Assembly: GCA_001557035.1 (NCBI GenBank)
Contig: LSKJ01000761.1
Coordinates: forward strand, 1-39,285
DNA length: 39,285 nt
DNA from: Rhodospirillaceae bacterium CCH5-H10
GTDB lineage: Bacteria > Pseudomonadota > Alphaproteobacteria > Reyranellales > Reyranellaceae
Direction of reading: 5' to 3'
Below are positions 1 through 7,326 of this stretch, piece by piece. Both the position numbers and the translations under genes were made by a program. Under the pieces are notes generated by a model. That model saw only the letters and a program-made list of their open reading frames with translations. It was not told where the DNA came from and did not search any database. How positions within the stretch are numbered: the first letter of the stretch is position 1; every line of letters begins with the position of its first letter.

Positions 1-2
1 GT

Positions 3-18
3 CATTGGTTTCCTCCCG
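3..18 (-). promoter_or_regulatory. Ribosome binding site and start codon of a gene off the left edge
   Basis: Read on the minus strand, the first bases give GGGAGGAAACCA followed by ATG, with the start codon at 3-5. This is a near-ideal Shine-Dalgarno sequence with normal spacing. A leftward gene therefore begins here and continues outside the window; nothing can be said about its product. It lies about 70 bases downstream of the UbiD-family gene that ends at 75, so the two may be co-transcribed. Confidence 0.6.
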
Positions 19-74
19 TTTGTGCGCGGACTGTCGCCCAAATCGTCGTTCGAGCCAAGTCCGCCCGCCGGCCG

Positions 75-1439
75 CTACTTCCGGGGGATCGCCTCCAGTT
101 CCGGCAGCGGGAAATCCTTCCAGTCCGGCACTTCCGAGACGTCGGGGAATTCCTCGCCGAACGGCCTGGTGGCATCGATACCGACCGACGAGGAGTAGCC
201 GCCGTCGGTGTAGGGGTCGAGCGGTGCGGTGGCCGTCCGGTCGACGATGAAAACGTCCTGGCTGGGCTTCACCCGGAACGACTGGGCCCACTCGACCTCG
301 GCCGAGTTGCGGATGTCGATGTCGGGATCGACCACGATCACCCATTTCGGGTGCAGGTTGCCCGCCATGGCGGCCAGGATCGCGTGGCGCGCCTCGCCCT
401 CGTAGCGCGGCTTCATGGCGATCACGACATAGGTCTGCACGCCGCCGGAGCTGTTGATCGAGACGTCGGTGATCGTCGGGAACTGACCCTGGAGCTGGCG
501 CAGGATCGAGGTCTCGAACGGGATCTGCTTCAGCACATGGTTCTCGGTGATCGGCTTGCCGGTCAGCAGCCCCTGGAAGATCGCGCCTTTGCGGTGCGTG
601 ATGGCGGTGATCTTGGCGACCGGCTTCAGCGAAGCCGGCGTGTAGTAGCCGGTATATTCGCCGAGGGGTCCTTCGACCTTCTGGTCGTTGGTGTCGACCG
701 TGAACTCGATGACGATTTCGGCGTGGGCCGGCACCTTCATGTCGTTGGTAACCGCCTTGGCCAGTTCGACGGGGGAACCGCGCAGCCCACCCGAAATGAA
801 CCAGTCGTTGGTCGAATCGCTCGACTGCACCTGGCAGGAATACATCGTGATCGGATCGACGCCGATCACCAGCGCGCCGCACAGTTGCTTCCCCATCTGG
901 GTGGCGTGGGCGATGTTCTTGCCGAAGCGGTGGTTGGAGGCGGAGAATACACCCAGCTCCTTCGCCCCATGGACCTGCATACGGTAGTTGCCGATGTCGG
1001 GCACGCCGGTCTCGAGATTCTCGGACACGACGATTCCGGCGGTGATGTAGGGCCCACCGTCCTTCGGACTGTAGATCGGCACCGGCAGCTTCGTGACGTC
1101 GATCGCATCGCCTGTCAGCACGACTTCCTGGCAGGGCGGCGCGCCCTTGAAGTCGATGGGAGCGATCGGGTTGTTGATGCCCTTCAGCACCTTTTCGTGG
1201 ATGGTCTGCTCGGTCGCCTCGAAGGCCATCAATGCCAGCCGGCGGTTGCCGTAGACTCCGGCCACCAGCGGAAAGTCCGTACCCGTCTGCTGGAACAGGA
1301 GCGCCGGCCCCTGGATTGCACTGGTCTTGGCGAGGGCTTTGGCGATGTCATATTTAGGCGAGACGAGCCGTTCGATACTCACGAGTTCGCCCGCATCCTT
1401 CAGGGCCGTCAGGAAGGCGCGCAGATCTTGGTAGGGCAT
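75..1439 (-). CDS. UbiD family decarboxylase (first paralog)
   Basis: A 454-residue UbiD-type protein. The family decarboxylates aromatic or alpha,beta-unsaturated acids reversibly with prenylated FMN as cofactor, in the cytoplasm. The diagnostic motif EGPLGEYTGYY is at residues 256-266 and supplies both catalytic glutamates (Glu256, Glu261); Arg153 in the segment NYRMQVH fits the catalytic arginine. Length is normal for the family. The ATG at 1439 was chosen because family homology starts at MPYQDLRAFL; the frame stays open upstream to 1649, but that part is Arg-rich and overlaps the divergent membrane-protein gene. The substrate cannot be read from sequence. It differs clearly from the second UbiD at 3525-5153, so the two probably act on different acids while sharing the nearby UbiX cofactor enzyme. 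Confidence 0.93.
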   Translation of the reverse strand: MPYQDLRAFLTALKDAGELVSIERLVSPKYDIAKALAKTSAIQGPALLFQQTGTDFPLVAGVYGNRRLALMAFEATEQTIHEKVLKGINNPIAPIDFKGAPPCQEVVLTGDAIDVTKLPVPIYSPKDGGPYITAGIVVSENLETGVPDIGNYRMQVHGAKELGVFSASNHRFGKNIAHATQMGKQLCGALVIGVDPITMYSCQVQSSDSTNDWFISGGLRGSPVELAKAVTNDMKVPAHAEIVIEFTVDTNDQKVEGPLGEYTGYYTPASLKPVAKITAITHRKGAIFQGLLTGKPITENHVLKQIPFETSILRQLQGQFPTITDVSINSSGGVQTYVVIAMKPRYEGEARHAILAAMAGNLHPKWVIVVDPDIDIRNSAEVEWAQSFRVKPSQDVFIVDRTATAPLDPYTDGGYSSSVGIDATRPFGEEFPDVSEVPDWKDFPLPELEAIPRK

Positions 1440-1477
1440 GGTCAATCCGTCCTTGCGGTGCACGAGTAGGATGCGTG

Positions 1478-2491
1478 ATGCGTAAGCTGTTCGCCGATAT
1501 CCGTCGCCACGACATCGAGGCCGCCATACGCGTCGGCGTGGCCGTCGGCTTGCCGCTGCTGGCGCTCGAAGCCATTGGCCGCCTCGATCTTGCGATCTAT
1601 GCCGCCTTCGGCGGGCTGGCGATGCTGTACGGGCACAGCGAGTCCGCATGGCGGCGTGTCGAAAGCCAGATCATCGCCGGCGCAGGCCTCGTATTCATGA
1701 TCGCCGTGGGCATGACCTGGTCGGCCTCGCACGCTTCGCTCTCGGTACTGGGAGGCTTGCTCGCGCTCACGGTCATCGCCGCGGTCACGCTGGGTGCGGC
1801 GATGCGCTGGATACCGCGCGGGGAGATGTTCTTCGTCCTGGTGCTGCTGATCGTGGCCAGCATCCCCACGGGCTGGGACCGCCTGCCGCTCGCTCTCGCC
1901 GTGGGCGCCGGCGGCGCGGCCTTCTCGGTTCTGCTCGCCGTGATCAACGCCATCGGAGCATCGAAGGACGAATCGAAACCGGATGGATGGCAACGCCGGA
2001 TCGCCGCGGGCTACGCCGATCTCGACCATCGCCAGCATCTCGTCCTGCTGGCCGCCGCCACGACCGGCGTGCTGGCTGCATGGGTGATCGCGCTCGCCCT
2101 GGGCATTGGCCATCCCTTCTGGGCGGCGGTCACCGTCGCGGCACTCATGCCGGCGCTTGGGGCAAAGGATGTCTGGCGTCGCGCGATCTACCTGATGACG
2201 GGCACGCTGGGCGGCGTGGCCATCGCCACCGTCCTGTTCTCCTTCGAGCCCGGCCATCTCGCGCTGATCGCGATCATCATCGTCTGCCAGGCGGTGGCGG
2301 AGATCGCGGTGTCGCGCAACTACGGCGTCGCACTCCTGTTCTTCTGTCCGCTGGCCATCGGCATGAGCAATCTCGGCCGCGGCGCGCCCTGGCCGCCCAT
2401 CCTCTTCGACCGCGTGGCCGAGGCGGCGCTGGGCGTTGCGGTCGCCTTCATCACGATCTTCGTGGGACGCCGGATCCTCAAAGTGACCTGA
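1478..2491 (+). CDS. FUSC-family inner-membrane protein (possible aromatic acid exporter)
   Basis: A roughly 337-residue integral membrane protein with two blocks of hydrophobic helices (about residues 18-150 and 185-330) around a short cytoplasmic stretch near 155-185. This is the layout of FUSC/AaeB-like proteins (fusaric acid resistance, p-hydroxybenzoate efflux), but shorter than full AaeB. The segment AIYAAFGGLAMLYG near residue 40 is typical of the family. A GTG at 1475 directly precedes the ATG at 1478; either could serve, with AGTAGGA just upstream. It is divergent from the first UbiD gene (38 bp apart) and convergent with the CopC-like gene. Its position between aromatic acid decarboxylases suggests efflux of an aromatic acid or its product; that role is inference. 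Confidence 0.8.
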   Translation: MRKLFADIRRHDIEAAIRVGVAVGLPLLALEAIGRLDLAIYAAFGGLAMLYGHSESAWRRVESQIIAGAGLVFMIAVGMTWSASHASLSVLGGLLALTVIAAVTLGAAMRWIPRGEMFFVLVLLIVASIPTGWDRLPLALAVGAGGAAFSVLLAVINAIGASKDESKPDGWQRRIAAGYADLDHRQHLVLLAAATTGVLAAWVIALALGIGHPFWAAVTVAALMPALGAKDVWRRAIYLMTGTLGGVAIATVLFSFEPGHLALIAIIIVCQAVAEIAVSRNYGVALLFFCPLAIGMSNLGRGAPWPPILFDRVAEAALGVAVAFITIFVGRRILKVT

Positions 2492-2516
2492 GCGAGGGGA
2501 TCCCACGGCGGACCGA

Positions 2517-2894
2517 TTACTGGTCGGTGACCTGGAACGGGATGTCGCCGGCGATTGCCTTCGTTCCCTGAAGCGTGATCACGGTCCAGTGCAGCATGTA
2601 TTGGCCCGGCGGCAGGGTCGGGGCCGACGCGAACAGGACCTGCGGCGACGATTCGAGGCGCGGATGAAGGCGCTCGATCACCTTGTCCCCCTGCTTGATG
2701 ACCAGGGTCGACTTGATGTGGTCGATGGGCCGGTCGAACCGCACGAAGAACGCGCTGCTCTTGCGGCCGATATGGGCATTGGCGGCGGGCGCCGATTCCG
2801 TGACACGAACGTCGTTCGTCGCTTGCTGGGCGCTGACCTCGCAGGCGGCGATTGCCATCAGCGGTGCGGCGATCATCAGTCGTCGCGCGATCAT
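2517..2894 (-). CDS. Secreted CopC-like domain protein, copper site apparently lost
   Basis: A 125-residue protein with an N-terminal signal peptide (hydrophobic about 5-20, probable cleavage after VSAQ) and one CopC-type beta-sandwich domain. Family landmarks are ESAPAANAHI, FVRFDRPID and the closing PPGQYMLHWTVI ... GDIPFQV. In copper-binding CopC the mature N-terminus is His, and a DxH pair (DGHP) lies before the last strand. Here the mature start has no His, and the corresponding stretch reads LQGTKAIAG, so the Cu(II) ligands are absent. The ATG overlaps the UbiX stop codon (ATGA), implying translational coupling in the UbiX/UbiD operon. The periplasmic location is predicted; the function is unknown and unlikely to be copper storage. 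Confidence 0.75.
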   Translation of the reverse strand: MIARRLMIAAPLMAIAACEVSAQQATNDVRVTESAPAANAHIGRKSSAFFVRFDRPIDHIKSTLVIKQGDKVIERLHPRLESSPQVLFASAPTLPPGQYMLHWTVITLQGTKAIAGDIPFQVTDQ

Positions 2895-3514
2895 TTGACC
2901 TTCCTGCGCTTGGAAGTGGCTGCCTTCTCGACGCCAGACGGACCGGTCCATCGCGGGAAGGTTTTCGTATCGAGGCCGAACAGGTCGAGCACGCGCGCCA
3001 CGGAATGCGTGACGATGTCGTCGACGGTCCTGGGCCGCGTATAGAAAGCCGGCGACGGCACCGCGACGATGGCGCCCATCTCGGTGACCGCCAGCATGCT
3101 CTTGATATGGCCGGCATGCAGCGGCGTCTCCCGGAACATCAACACGACCCGCCGCCGCTCCTTCAGGCAGACGTCGGCCGCGCGCGCGACGAGGCTCGAC
3201 GTCACGCCGGTCGCGATCTCGCTCAGGGTTCGCACCGAGCAGGGCGCCACGATCATGCCCATCGTCTGGAACGAACCGCTGGAAATCGAAGCGGCGATGT
3301 CGCCCGGTGCATGGACGTGATCGGCCAGCGCCCGCAGTTCCGCGGCCGACATGTCGGTCTCCAGCGACCGTGTCTGGTCGCCGGCCTTGGAGATCACCAG
3401 ATGGCTCTCGATCTTCAGGGCACGCAGCGCTTCCAGCACGCGGATGCCATAGACCGTTCCCGAAGCACCGGTGATGCCGACCACGATGCGCCGCACGGGC
3501 TCGCTGGCTGCCAT
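2891..3514 (-). CDS. ubiX: UbiX family flavin prenyltransferase
   Basis: A 207-residue flavin prenyltransferase. UbiX joins dimethylallyl phosphate to reduced FMN to make prenylated FMN, the cofactor that UbiD enzymes need. Visible landmarks are the FMN-binding GITGASG (13-19), APCSVRTLSEIATG (90-103), RETPLH (128-133) and PAFYTRP (155-161). The last ten or so residues (ATSKRRKVK) are unusually basic, beyond the usual end of the family. It sits 10 bp downstream of the second UbiD gene and overlaps the CopC-like gene by 4 bp, so it is clearly operonic. It probably serves both UbiD paralogs here. Whether it also acts in ubiquinone synthesis cannot be judged. Confidence 0.93.
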   Translation of the reverse strand: MAASEPVRRIVVGITGASGTVYGIRVLEALRALKIESHLVISKAGDQTRSLETDMSAAELRALADHVHAPGDIAASISSGSFQTMGMIVAPCSVRTLSEIATGVTSSLVARAADVCLKERRRVVLMFRETPLHAGHIKSMLAVTEMGAIVAVPSPAFYTRPRTVDDIVTHSVARVLDLFGLDTKTFPRWTGPSGVEKAATSKRRKVK

Positions 3515-3524
3515 CTGTGGCGCC

Positions 3525-5153
3525 TCAGCCGCCGGTCTTGATGTGACGCGGATCGGAATGGTTCAGCGGGGCCGGCTTCGCTTCCCAAGAGAACGGCGTG
3601 TCCGACAGGGTGTAGCGGTACCAGGGCGGATCGTTGGTCCGGCCGAGCCTGTGCCGCAGGTTGCCGAACGCGCGGTAGAGCACCGGATAGGGTTGGCCGT
3701 GATACTGCTTCAGGATGTCGTGCCAGGCGCGCGGCTCGGCGCGGATGAACGCCTCCATGTCCTTCGTCAGTTCTTCTTCCGTCATGACCTTCAGCCCGGC
3801 CGGCGGATCGCCGAGGTCGGTGACGGTGCTGCGCACGAACTCGTTGGGGTTCCATTCCGGTCCCAGCGGCACGGTGCAGTCCATGCCGATCTTCGACGAG
3901 ATGCCGAGGGTCGTGCTCTTGGGATCGACGGTCATGGTGTTGAGCCCGTCGAGCCGCACCGTGTCCTTGTCCGGCATGTAGCGATAGGCCATCGCGGCCA
4001 GCACCGCCTGATCGTCCCAGATGTCGACATCGGTGTCGAACACCATGGCGATCTTCGGGAGCCCCTGCTTGGAGCAGGTCAGCATGATGCCCAGCGCCTG
4101 CTTGGAATCGCCGGCGCCCAGCGGATGGATCTTGGCATAGGCGATGTTCGAGAGGCCGCCCAGCGGGCAGCGCACCTCGCGCACGTCGATGCCGCCCTGC
4201 TTCAGTCCGTTGAACAGGTCGGCCTCGATGGCCGGCAGCTGCAGCATGTTGTCGGTGTACCAGGGGTGCAGGCCGCCGATCGTGCAATGCTGGAAGATGC
4301 CGCCCTTGCGGTAGGTCATCGCCTTCACCTTGAGGCGATAGTTGTGCTTGATGCCACCGCCGTACATGCCGGTGAACTCGCCGTACGGCCCTTCGTCATA
4401 GACGAGGCCTTCGAGCGCCATCAGCTCGCATTCCAGCACGATCTCGGCATTGGCCGGCACCATCACGTCGATGGTCTCGCATTTGATCATCTTCGCCGGA
4501 GCGCCATAGAAGGCGCCCAGCACCTCGAAATCGTCGGTGTCGGCGGTGACGCCGACCAGCGCCGATATCTTGTCGATGGTCGGGCCACCCAGCACGATCG
4601 CGACTTCGAGATTCTGGCCCTTGGCCGCCGCCGCCATCGCGTGGATGCGCTGGCGATGCGAGGTGCAGGTCATGTCGACCGACTTCTCGTTCTTCGTGCG
4701 GAACATCGAACGATAGATGCCCCAGTCGTAGACGCCGGTGTCGGGATGCTTGCTGATGAAGAGATTGTCGTTGGTGTAGGCGTGGCCGTCGCGATCGTGA
4801 TGCAGGAACAGCGGCAGACGGGTCAGGTCGACATCGTCGCCCTTCAGGATCACTTCCTTGCAGGGCGCGGTCGTCACCGTTTCCCACTTCATTCGGCCCT
4901 TGGAGCGCGCGACCATCTCGAGACCGGTCCGGGTCTTGTCGCATCCCATCGCCCAGGCGAACATCTCCTGGTTCGAGTAGGCGTTCGCGAGGACCGAGAA
5001 CTCGGTGTCCTTGATCTTCTCGATCAGGACGGCCTTGGTCGGATTGGCCTCCATGATCTTCGGCACCTGATCGACGCGCACCTCGTCCTTGATGCGCACG
5101 AGGAAGCCGGCCTTGTCCATCGACTCGACGAAGTCGGAAAGCGACTGCTGCAT
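3525..5153 (-). CDS. UbiD family decarboxylase (second paralog)
   Basis: A 542-residue UbiD-fold decarboxylase, about 90 residues longer than the paralog at 75-1439. The catalytic motif EGPYGEFTGMYGG starts at residue 254, giving Glu254 and Glu259; Arg148 in DWGIYRSM fits the catalytic arginine. The prenylated-FMN-dependent reaction adds or removes CO2 on an aromatic or unsaturated acid. Overall shape (KWETVTTAPCKEVILKGDDVDL, TRLPLFLHHDRDGHAYTN) recalls the group that includes gallate/protocatechuate-type decarboxylases and anaerobic carboxylases, but the substrate is not assignable. It is followed 10 bp later by ubiX and preceded 25 bp earlier by an SRPBCC gene, all leftward. Confidence 0.93.
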   Translation of the reverse strand: MQQSLSDFVESMDKAGFLVRIKDEVRVDQVPKIMEANPTKAVLIEKIKDTEFSVLANAYSNQEMFAWAMGCDKTRTGLEMVARSKGRMKWETVTTAPCKEVILKGDDVDLTRLPLFLHHDRDGHAYTNDNLFISKHPDTGVYDWGIYRSMFRTKNEKSVDMTCTSHRQRIHAMAAAAKGQNLEVAIVLGGPTIDKISALVGVTADTDDFEVLGAFYGAPAKMIKCETIDVMVPANAEIVLECELMALEGLVYDEGPYGEFTGMYGGGIKHNYRLKVKAMTYRKGGIFQHCTIGGLHPWYTDNMLQLPAIEADLFNGLKQGGIDVREVRCPLGGLSNIAYAKIHPLGAGDSKQALGIMLTCSKQGLPKIAMVFDTDVDIWDDQAVLAAMAYRYMPDKDTVRLDGLNTMTVDPKSTTLGISSKIGMDCTVPLGPEWNPNEFVRSTVTDLGDPPAGLKVMTEEELTKDMEAFIRAEPRAWHDILKQYHGQPYPVLYRAFGNLRHRLGRTNDPPWYRYTLSDTPFSWEAKPAPLNHSDPRHIKTGG

Positions 5154-5178
5154 TGTGTTGCCCGCGAAGGAAATGGGA

Positions 5179-5595
5179 TCAGGAATAGGCGGGCGCGGTC
5201 TTTCCGTGCTCGGCGTAGCCCCTGAGGTGATGCAGCATCATGCCCCACAGGGCATTGCACTTCTCGAAATTGCCCTGCTGGTGCGGCCAGCCCGAATGGG
5301 CAAAGGCAAGCTGCACGCGGCCATGCGGCGTCTTGCCGAAGGTGAACGACACGCTGGTCCCGGCCGCATCGCCTGGCCCTTCGAGACACTTCCAGACGAT
5401 CCTGTCAGCGCCCTGCTCGGCGACGCTCCAGACGAAGGTCGGGCCGGTCGCGTACTTCAGCGTCCATTTGCCCCCGCCGCCCGACACGTCGGCCATCGTC
5501 CAGCCCTTGAGGCCTTCCAGTGTCGTCAGCGCCGCGTGAACCCGAGCGGCATCGGTCTTGATGTTTACGGCATGACGAAGAGCATGGTCGGACAA
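5179..5595 (-). CDS. SRPBCC (START/AHSA1-like) domain protein
   Basis: A 138-residue single-domain protein of the SRPBCC ligand-binding superfamily. Typical signs are an opening strand with a helix (HAVNIKTDAARVHAALT), a central antiparallel sheet (GGKWTLKYATG ... DRIVWKCLEG) and a C-terminal helix ending FEKCNALWGMMLHHLRGYAE. The HSGW...C...W pattern before the last helix is characteristic of AHSA1-like members. These domains bind hydrophobic ligands or act as small cyclases/hydrolases; no catalytic site is evident. It is the first gene of the leftward series SRPBCC-UbiD-UbiX-CopC-like, so the operon promoter probably lies in the 77 bp shared with the divergent gene at 5673. Confidence 0.8.
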   Translation of the reverse strand: MSDHALRHAVNIKTDAARVHAALTTLEGLKGWTMADVSGGGGKWTLKYATGPTFVWSVAEQGADRIVWKCLEGPGDAAGTSVSFTFGKTPHGRVQLAFAHSGWPHQQGNFEKCNALWGMMLHHLRGYAEHGKTAPAYS

Positions 5596-5672
5596 GACTT
5601 CACCTTTGCGTGAACAAGTTACAGTGAAAGCGCAATATGATGTAAGTTGGCCTCAGGAGCGGGACGATATCA

Positions 5673-6740
5673 GTGCCCCAAGATCGATCAAGGATAGTCC
5701 GCAGGCCGTCTTTCTCAATGAACGATACCGTGTTTTCCGAGGGCCTGAACCTCTTCTACGAAGAAGACATCGCAGATGGATGGCTGCCCTTCTTCCGCCG
5801 CTCATTGTGCAGGACGAGCCGGTCCAGCGGAGATATTCAGAACTTCCAGAACCTCTGCTCCGGCCTCGATCACCTCGGCATTCGCTATCGGGTGAACAAT
5901 TACGCGCATCTGCGCCGCCATCCCGGCGAGATCGCCTGCGTCATCGGCAAGCCATCGGTGCTGAACAAGATCCCCTGCGGCACACCGATCGTGTTCGGCC
6001 CGGCGGGCTACGACCATCCGGTCGACGACCCCACCCTTCTCTCCGATCACAACATCCGCGGCGTGCTGGTGCCGTGCGAATGGGTCCGCGAAATGTGCGA
6101 GCCCTACTGGGGCACGAAGGTGCATGCGTGGGCGGAGGGTTTCGACGCCGAAGGCTGGAAGCCCCGGCGTGGTGCCGTCCGGGACATCGACGTCCTGATC
6201 TGCGACAGGATCCGCTGCCATCCCGAGCGCGATCGGCCGGCGGTCCGCGATCCGATCGTCCGCGACCTCGAGGCCCGCGGCCTGCGCGTCGCCACCTGGC
6301 GCCACGACGGCGGACGCGAGGAACGGTTCCGCACCCTGCTCTCCCGTGCGCGCTCGATGGTGTTGCTGAGCGAGCATGAGACCCGGGGCGTTGCCCTGCG
6401 GCAGGCCCTGTCGTCCGATGTTCCCGTCCTCGCCTGGGACACCGGCGGCCTGTGGCAGGATACCCGCTATCATCCCCATCGCGTTCAGTTCGGCCCCGTG
6501 ACCTCGACTCCCGACTGGGACGACCGCTGCGGGATGAAGTTCCGCGACACCGACGATTTCGGCGCCATCTTCCCGCACTTCTGGACGGGCGTTCTCCAGC
6601 AACGATTCGCGCCGCGAGCGCATGTGCAGGAAAACCTGACCTTGGAAGCCGGCGCACGCCGCTACGCCGACCTCGTGCATCGCCTGAACTTCGGCGCCCC
6701 CGAGCGGGAAGAGCCGGCGGACTGGCTCAAGGCTGCCTGA
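5673..6740 (+). CDS. Glycosyltransferase-like protein (GT4/GT-B C-terminal half)
   Basis: A 355-residue protein (340 if the ATG at 5718 is used). The C-terminal half carries the donor-site signature of GT-B glycosyltransferases: MVLLSEHETRGVALRQAL followed by SSDVPVLAWDTGG, around residues 225-265. The N-terminal half is less recognisable but keeps Rossmann-like strand/loop pieces (GEIACVIGKPSVL, TPIVFGPAGYDHP). No signal peptide or membrane helix is seen, so it is probably cytoplasmic. The GTG at 5673 has AGGAG 13 bases upstream; the ATG at 5718 has no good Shine-Dalgarno sequence, so the start is uncertain. It lies alone between the decarboxylase operon and a tRNA gene. Sugar donor and acceptor are unknown. 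Confidence 0.7.
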   Translation: MPQDRSRIVRRPSFSMNDTVFSEGLNLFYEEDIADGWLPFFRRSLCRTSRSSGDIQNFQNLCSGLDHLGIRYRVNNYAHLRRHPGEIACVIGKPSVLNKIPCGTPIVFGPAGYDHPVDDPTLLSDHNIRGVLVPCEWVREMCEPYWGTKVHAWAEGFDAEGWKPRRGAVRDIDVLICDRIRCHPERDRPAVRDPIVRDLEARGLRVATWRHDGGREERFRTLLSRARSMVLLSEHETRGVALRQALSSDVPVLAWDTGGLWQDTRYHPHRVQFGPVTSTPDWDDRCGMKFRDTDDFGAIFPHFWTGVLQQRFAPRAHVQENLTLEAGARRYADLVHRLNFGAPEREEPADWLKAA

Positions 6741-6806
6741 CGGGGCCAACGCCGCCGCCCGGGCGCGTTGCACCGCGAGGGTGCCTCCGGTATGGTCCGC
6801 CGCGCT

Positions 6807-6883
<77 letters not shown>

Positions 6884-6936
6884 CTTCACCTTGAATTCGC
6901 TGACCGTGCGAAAGGCCGACACAGCCCGCCGCCGGC

Positions 6937-7110
6937 CTACGTGCTTGTCTTGCTCCGGGCGCCTCGCCCCCGGCCGTCGTTCGCGCCGCGACCGCCGACC
7001 GACAGAGTGATGTCCGTCAGTGTTCCCAGACGCTGGAGCACAGGCGCCACGTAGGCTCGCTTGGCCTCCGGGGCCGTGGGTCGGGCATCGGTCTCGAATA
7101 CGTCATTCAT
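6937..7110 (-). CDS. Small lasso-type RiPP precursor peptide (leader motif present), orphan
   Basis: A 57-residue peptide. The ATG at 7110 is preceded by TGAGGT at 6-base spacing, a strong Shine-Dalgarno sequence. Residues 20-35 read YVAPVLQRLGTLTDIT, which matches the lasso leader pattern YxxPxLxxxGxxxxxT at every fixed position (Y20, P23, L25, G29, T35). In lasso precursors that Thr is the second-last leader residue, so the core would start at Ser37: SVGGRGANDGRGRGARSKTST. An Asp falls at core position 9, the right distance for a 9-residue macrolactam ring, although the first residue is Ser rather than the usual Gly. No B1/RRE, B2 protease or asparagine-synthetase-like cyclase gene is in the window, so it is an orphan here. 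The Gly/Arg-rich tail could instead mean a different small-protein family sharing the leader motif. Confidence 0.65.
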   Translation of the reverse strand: MNDVFETDARPTAPEAKRAYVAPVLQRLGTLTDITLSVGGRGANDGRGRGARSKTST

Positions 7111-7129
7111 GCGGACCTCACAAACGCTT

Positions 7130-7153
7130 GCCGAGGCTCCATCGTGCCTCGGC
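7130..7153 (-). promoter_or_regulatory. 8-bp inverted repeat upstream of the lasso-like gene
   Basis: GCCGAGGC and GCCTCGGC form perfect 8-bp arms around an 8-base loop. The repeat ends about 20 bases before the ATG of the lasso-like gene at 7110 (minus strand). It could be a 5' leader hairpin or a protein-binding palindrome. No U tract follows, so it is not a convincing terminator. Function is not shown. Confidence 0.35.
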
Positions 7154-7216
7154 CGGCATCCTCCAGGCAAGATCGCCCCCGCTGTCCCGTTCTTGAACGG
7201 CCGTAGCCGGACCGCA

Positions 7217-7245
7217 TTGACACATTCGCATCCGGCGACTGATGT
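7217..7245 (+). promoter_or_regulatory. Candidate sigma-70-type promoter ahead of the MarC gene
   Basis: A perfect -35 hexamer TTGACA is at 7217-7222. At 17-base spacing the -10 position (7240-7245) reads TGATGT, a poor match. If used, it would give roughly a 75-base leader before the GTG at 7327. The weak -10 makes this tentative. Confidence 0.25.
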
Positions 7246-7326
7246 AGCGCCTCTGCAAACCGGGGACGCCCAAGAGCTTCGCCGGGCCGGCGCCGTCCGT
7301 CAGTGCAACAGTCAGGGATTCCCCGT

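Noticed and set aside
3471..5225. A 584-codon plus-strand frame opposite the second UbiD gene
   Set aside because: It is a His/Asp/Val-rich antisense translation. The minus strand encodes a full-length UbiD with its active-site motif.
6747..6770. Inverted CAACGC/GCGTTG after the glycosyltransferase-like gene as a terminator
   Set aside because: The 6-bp stem has a 12-base GC-rich interior and no T run, which is too weak to call.
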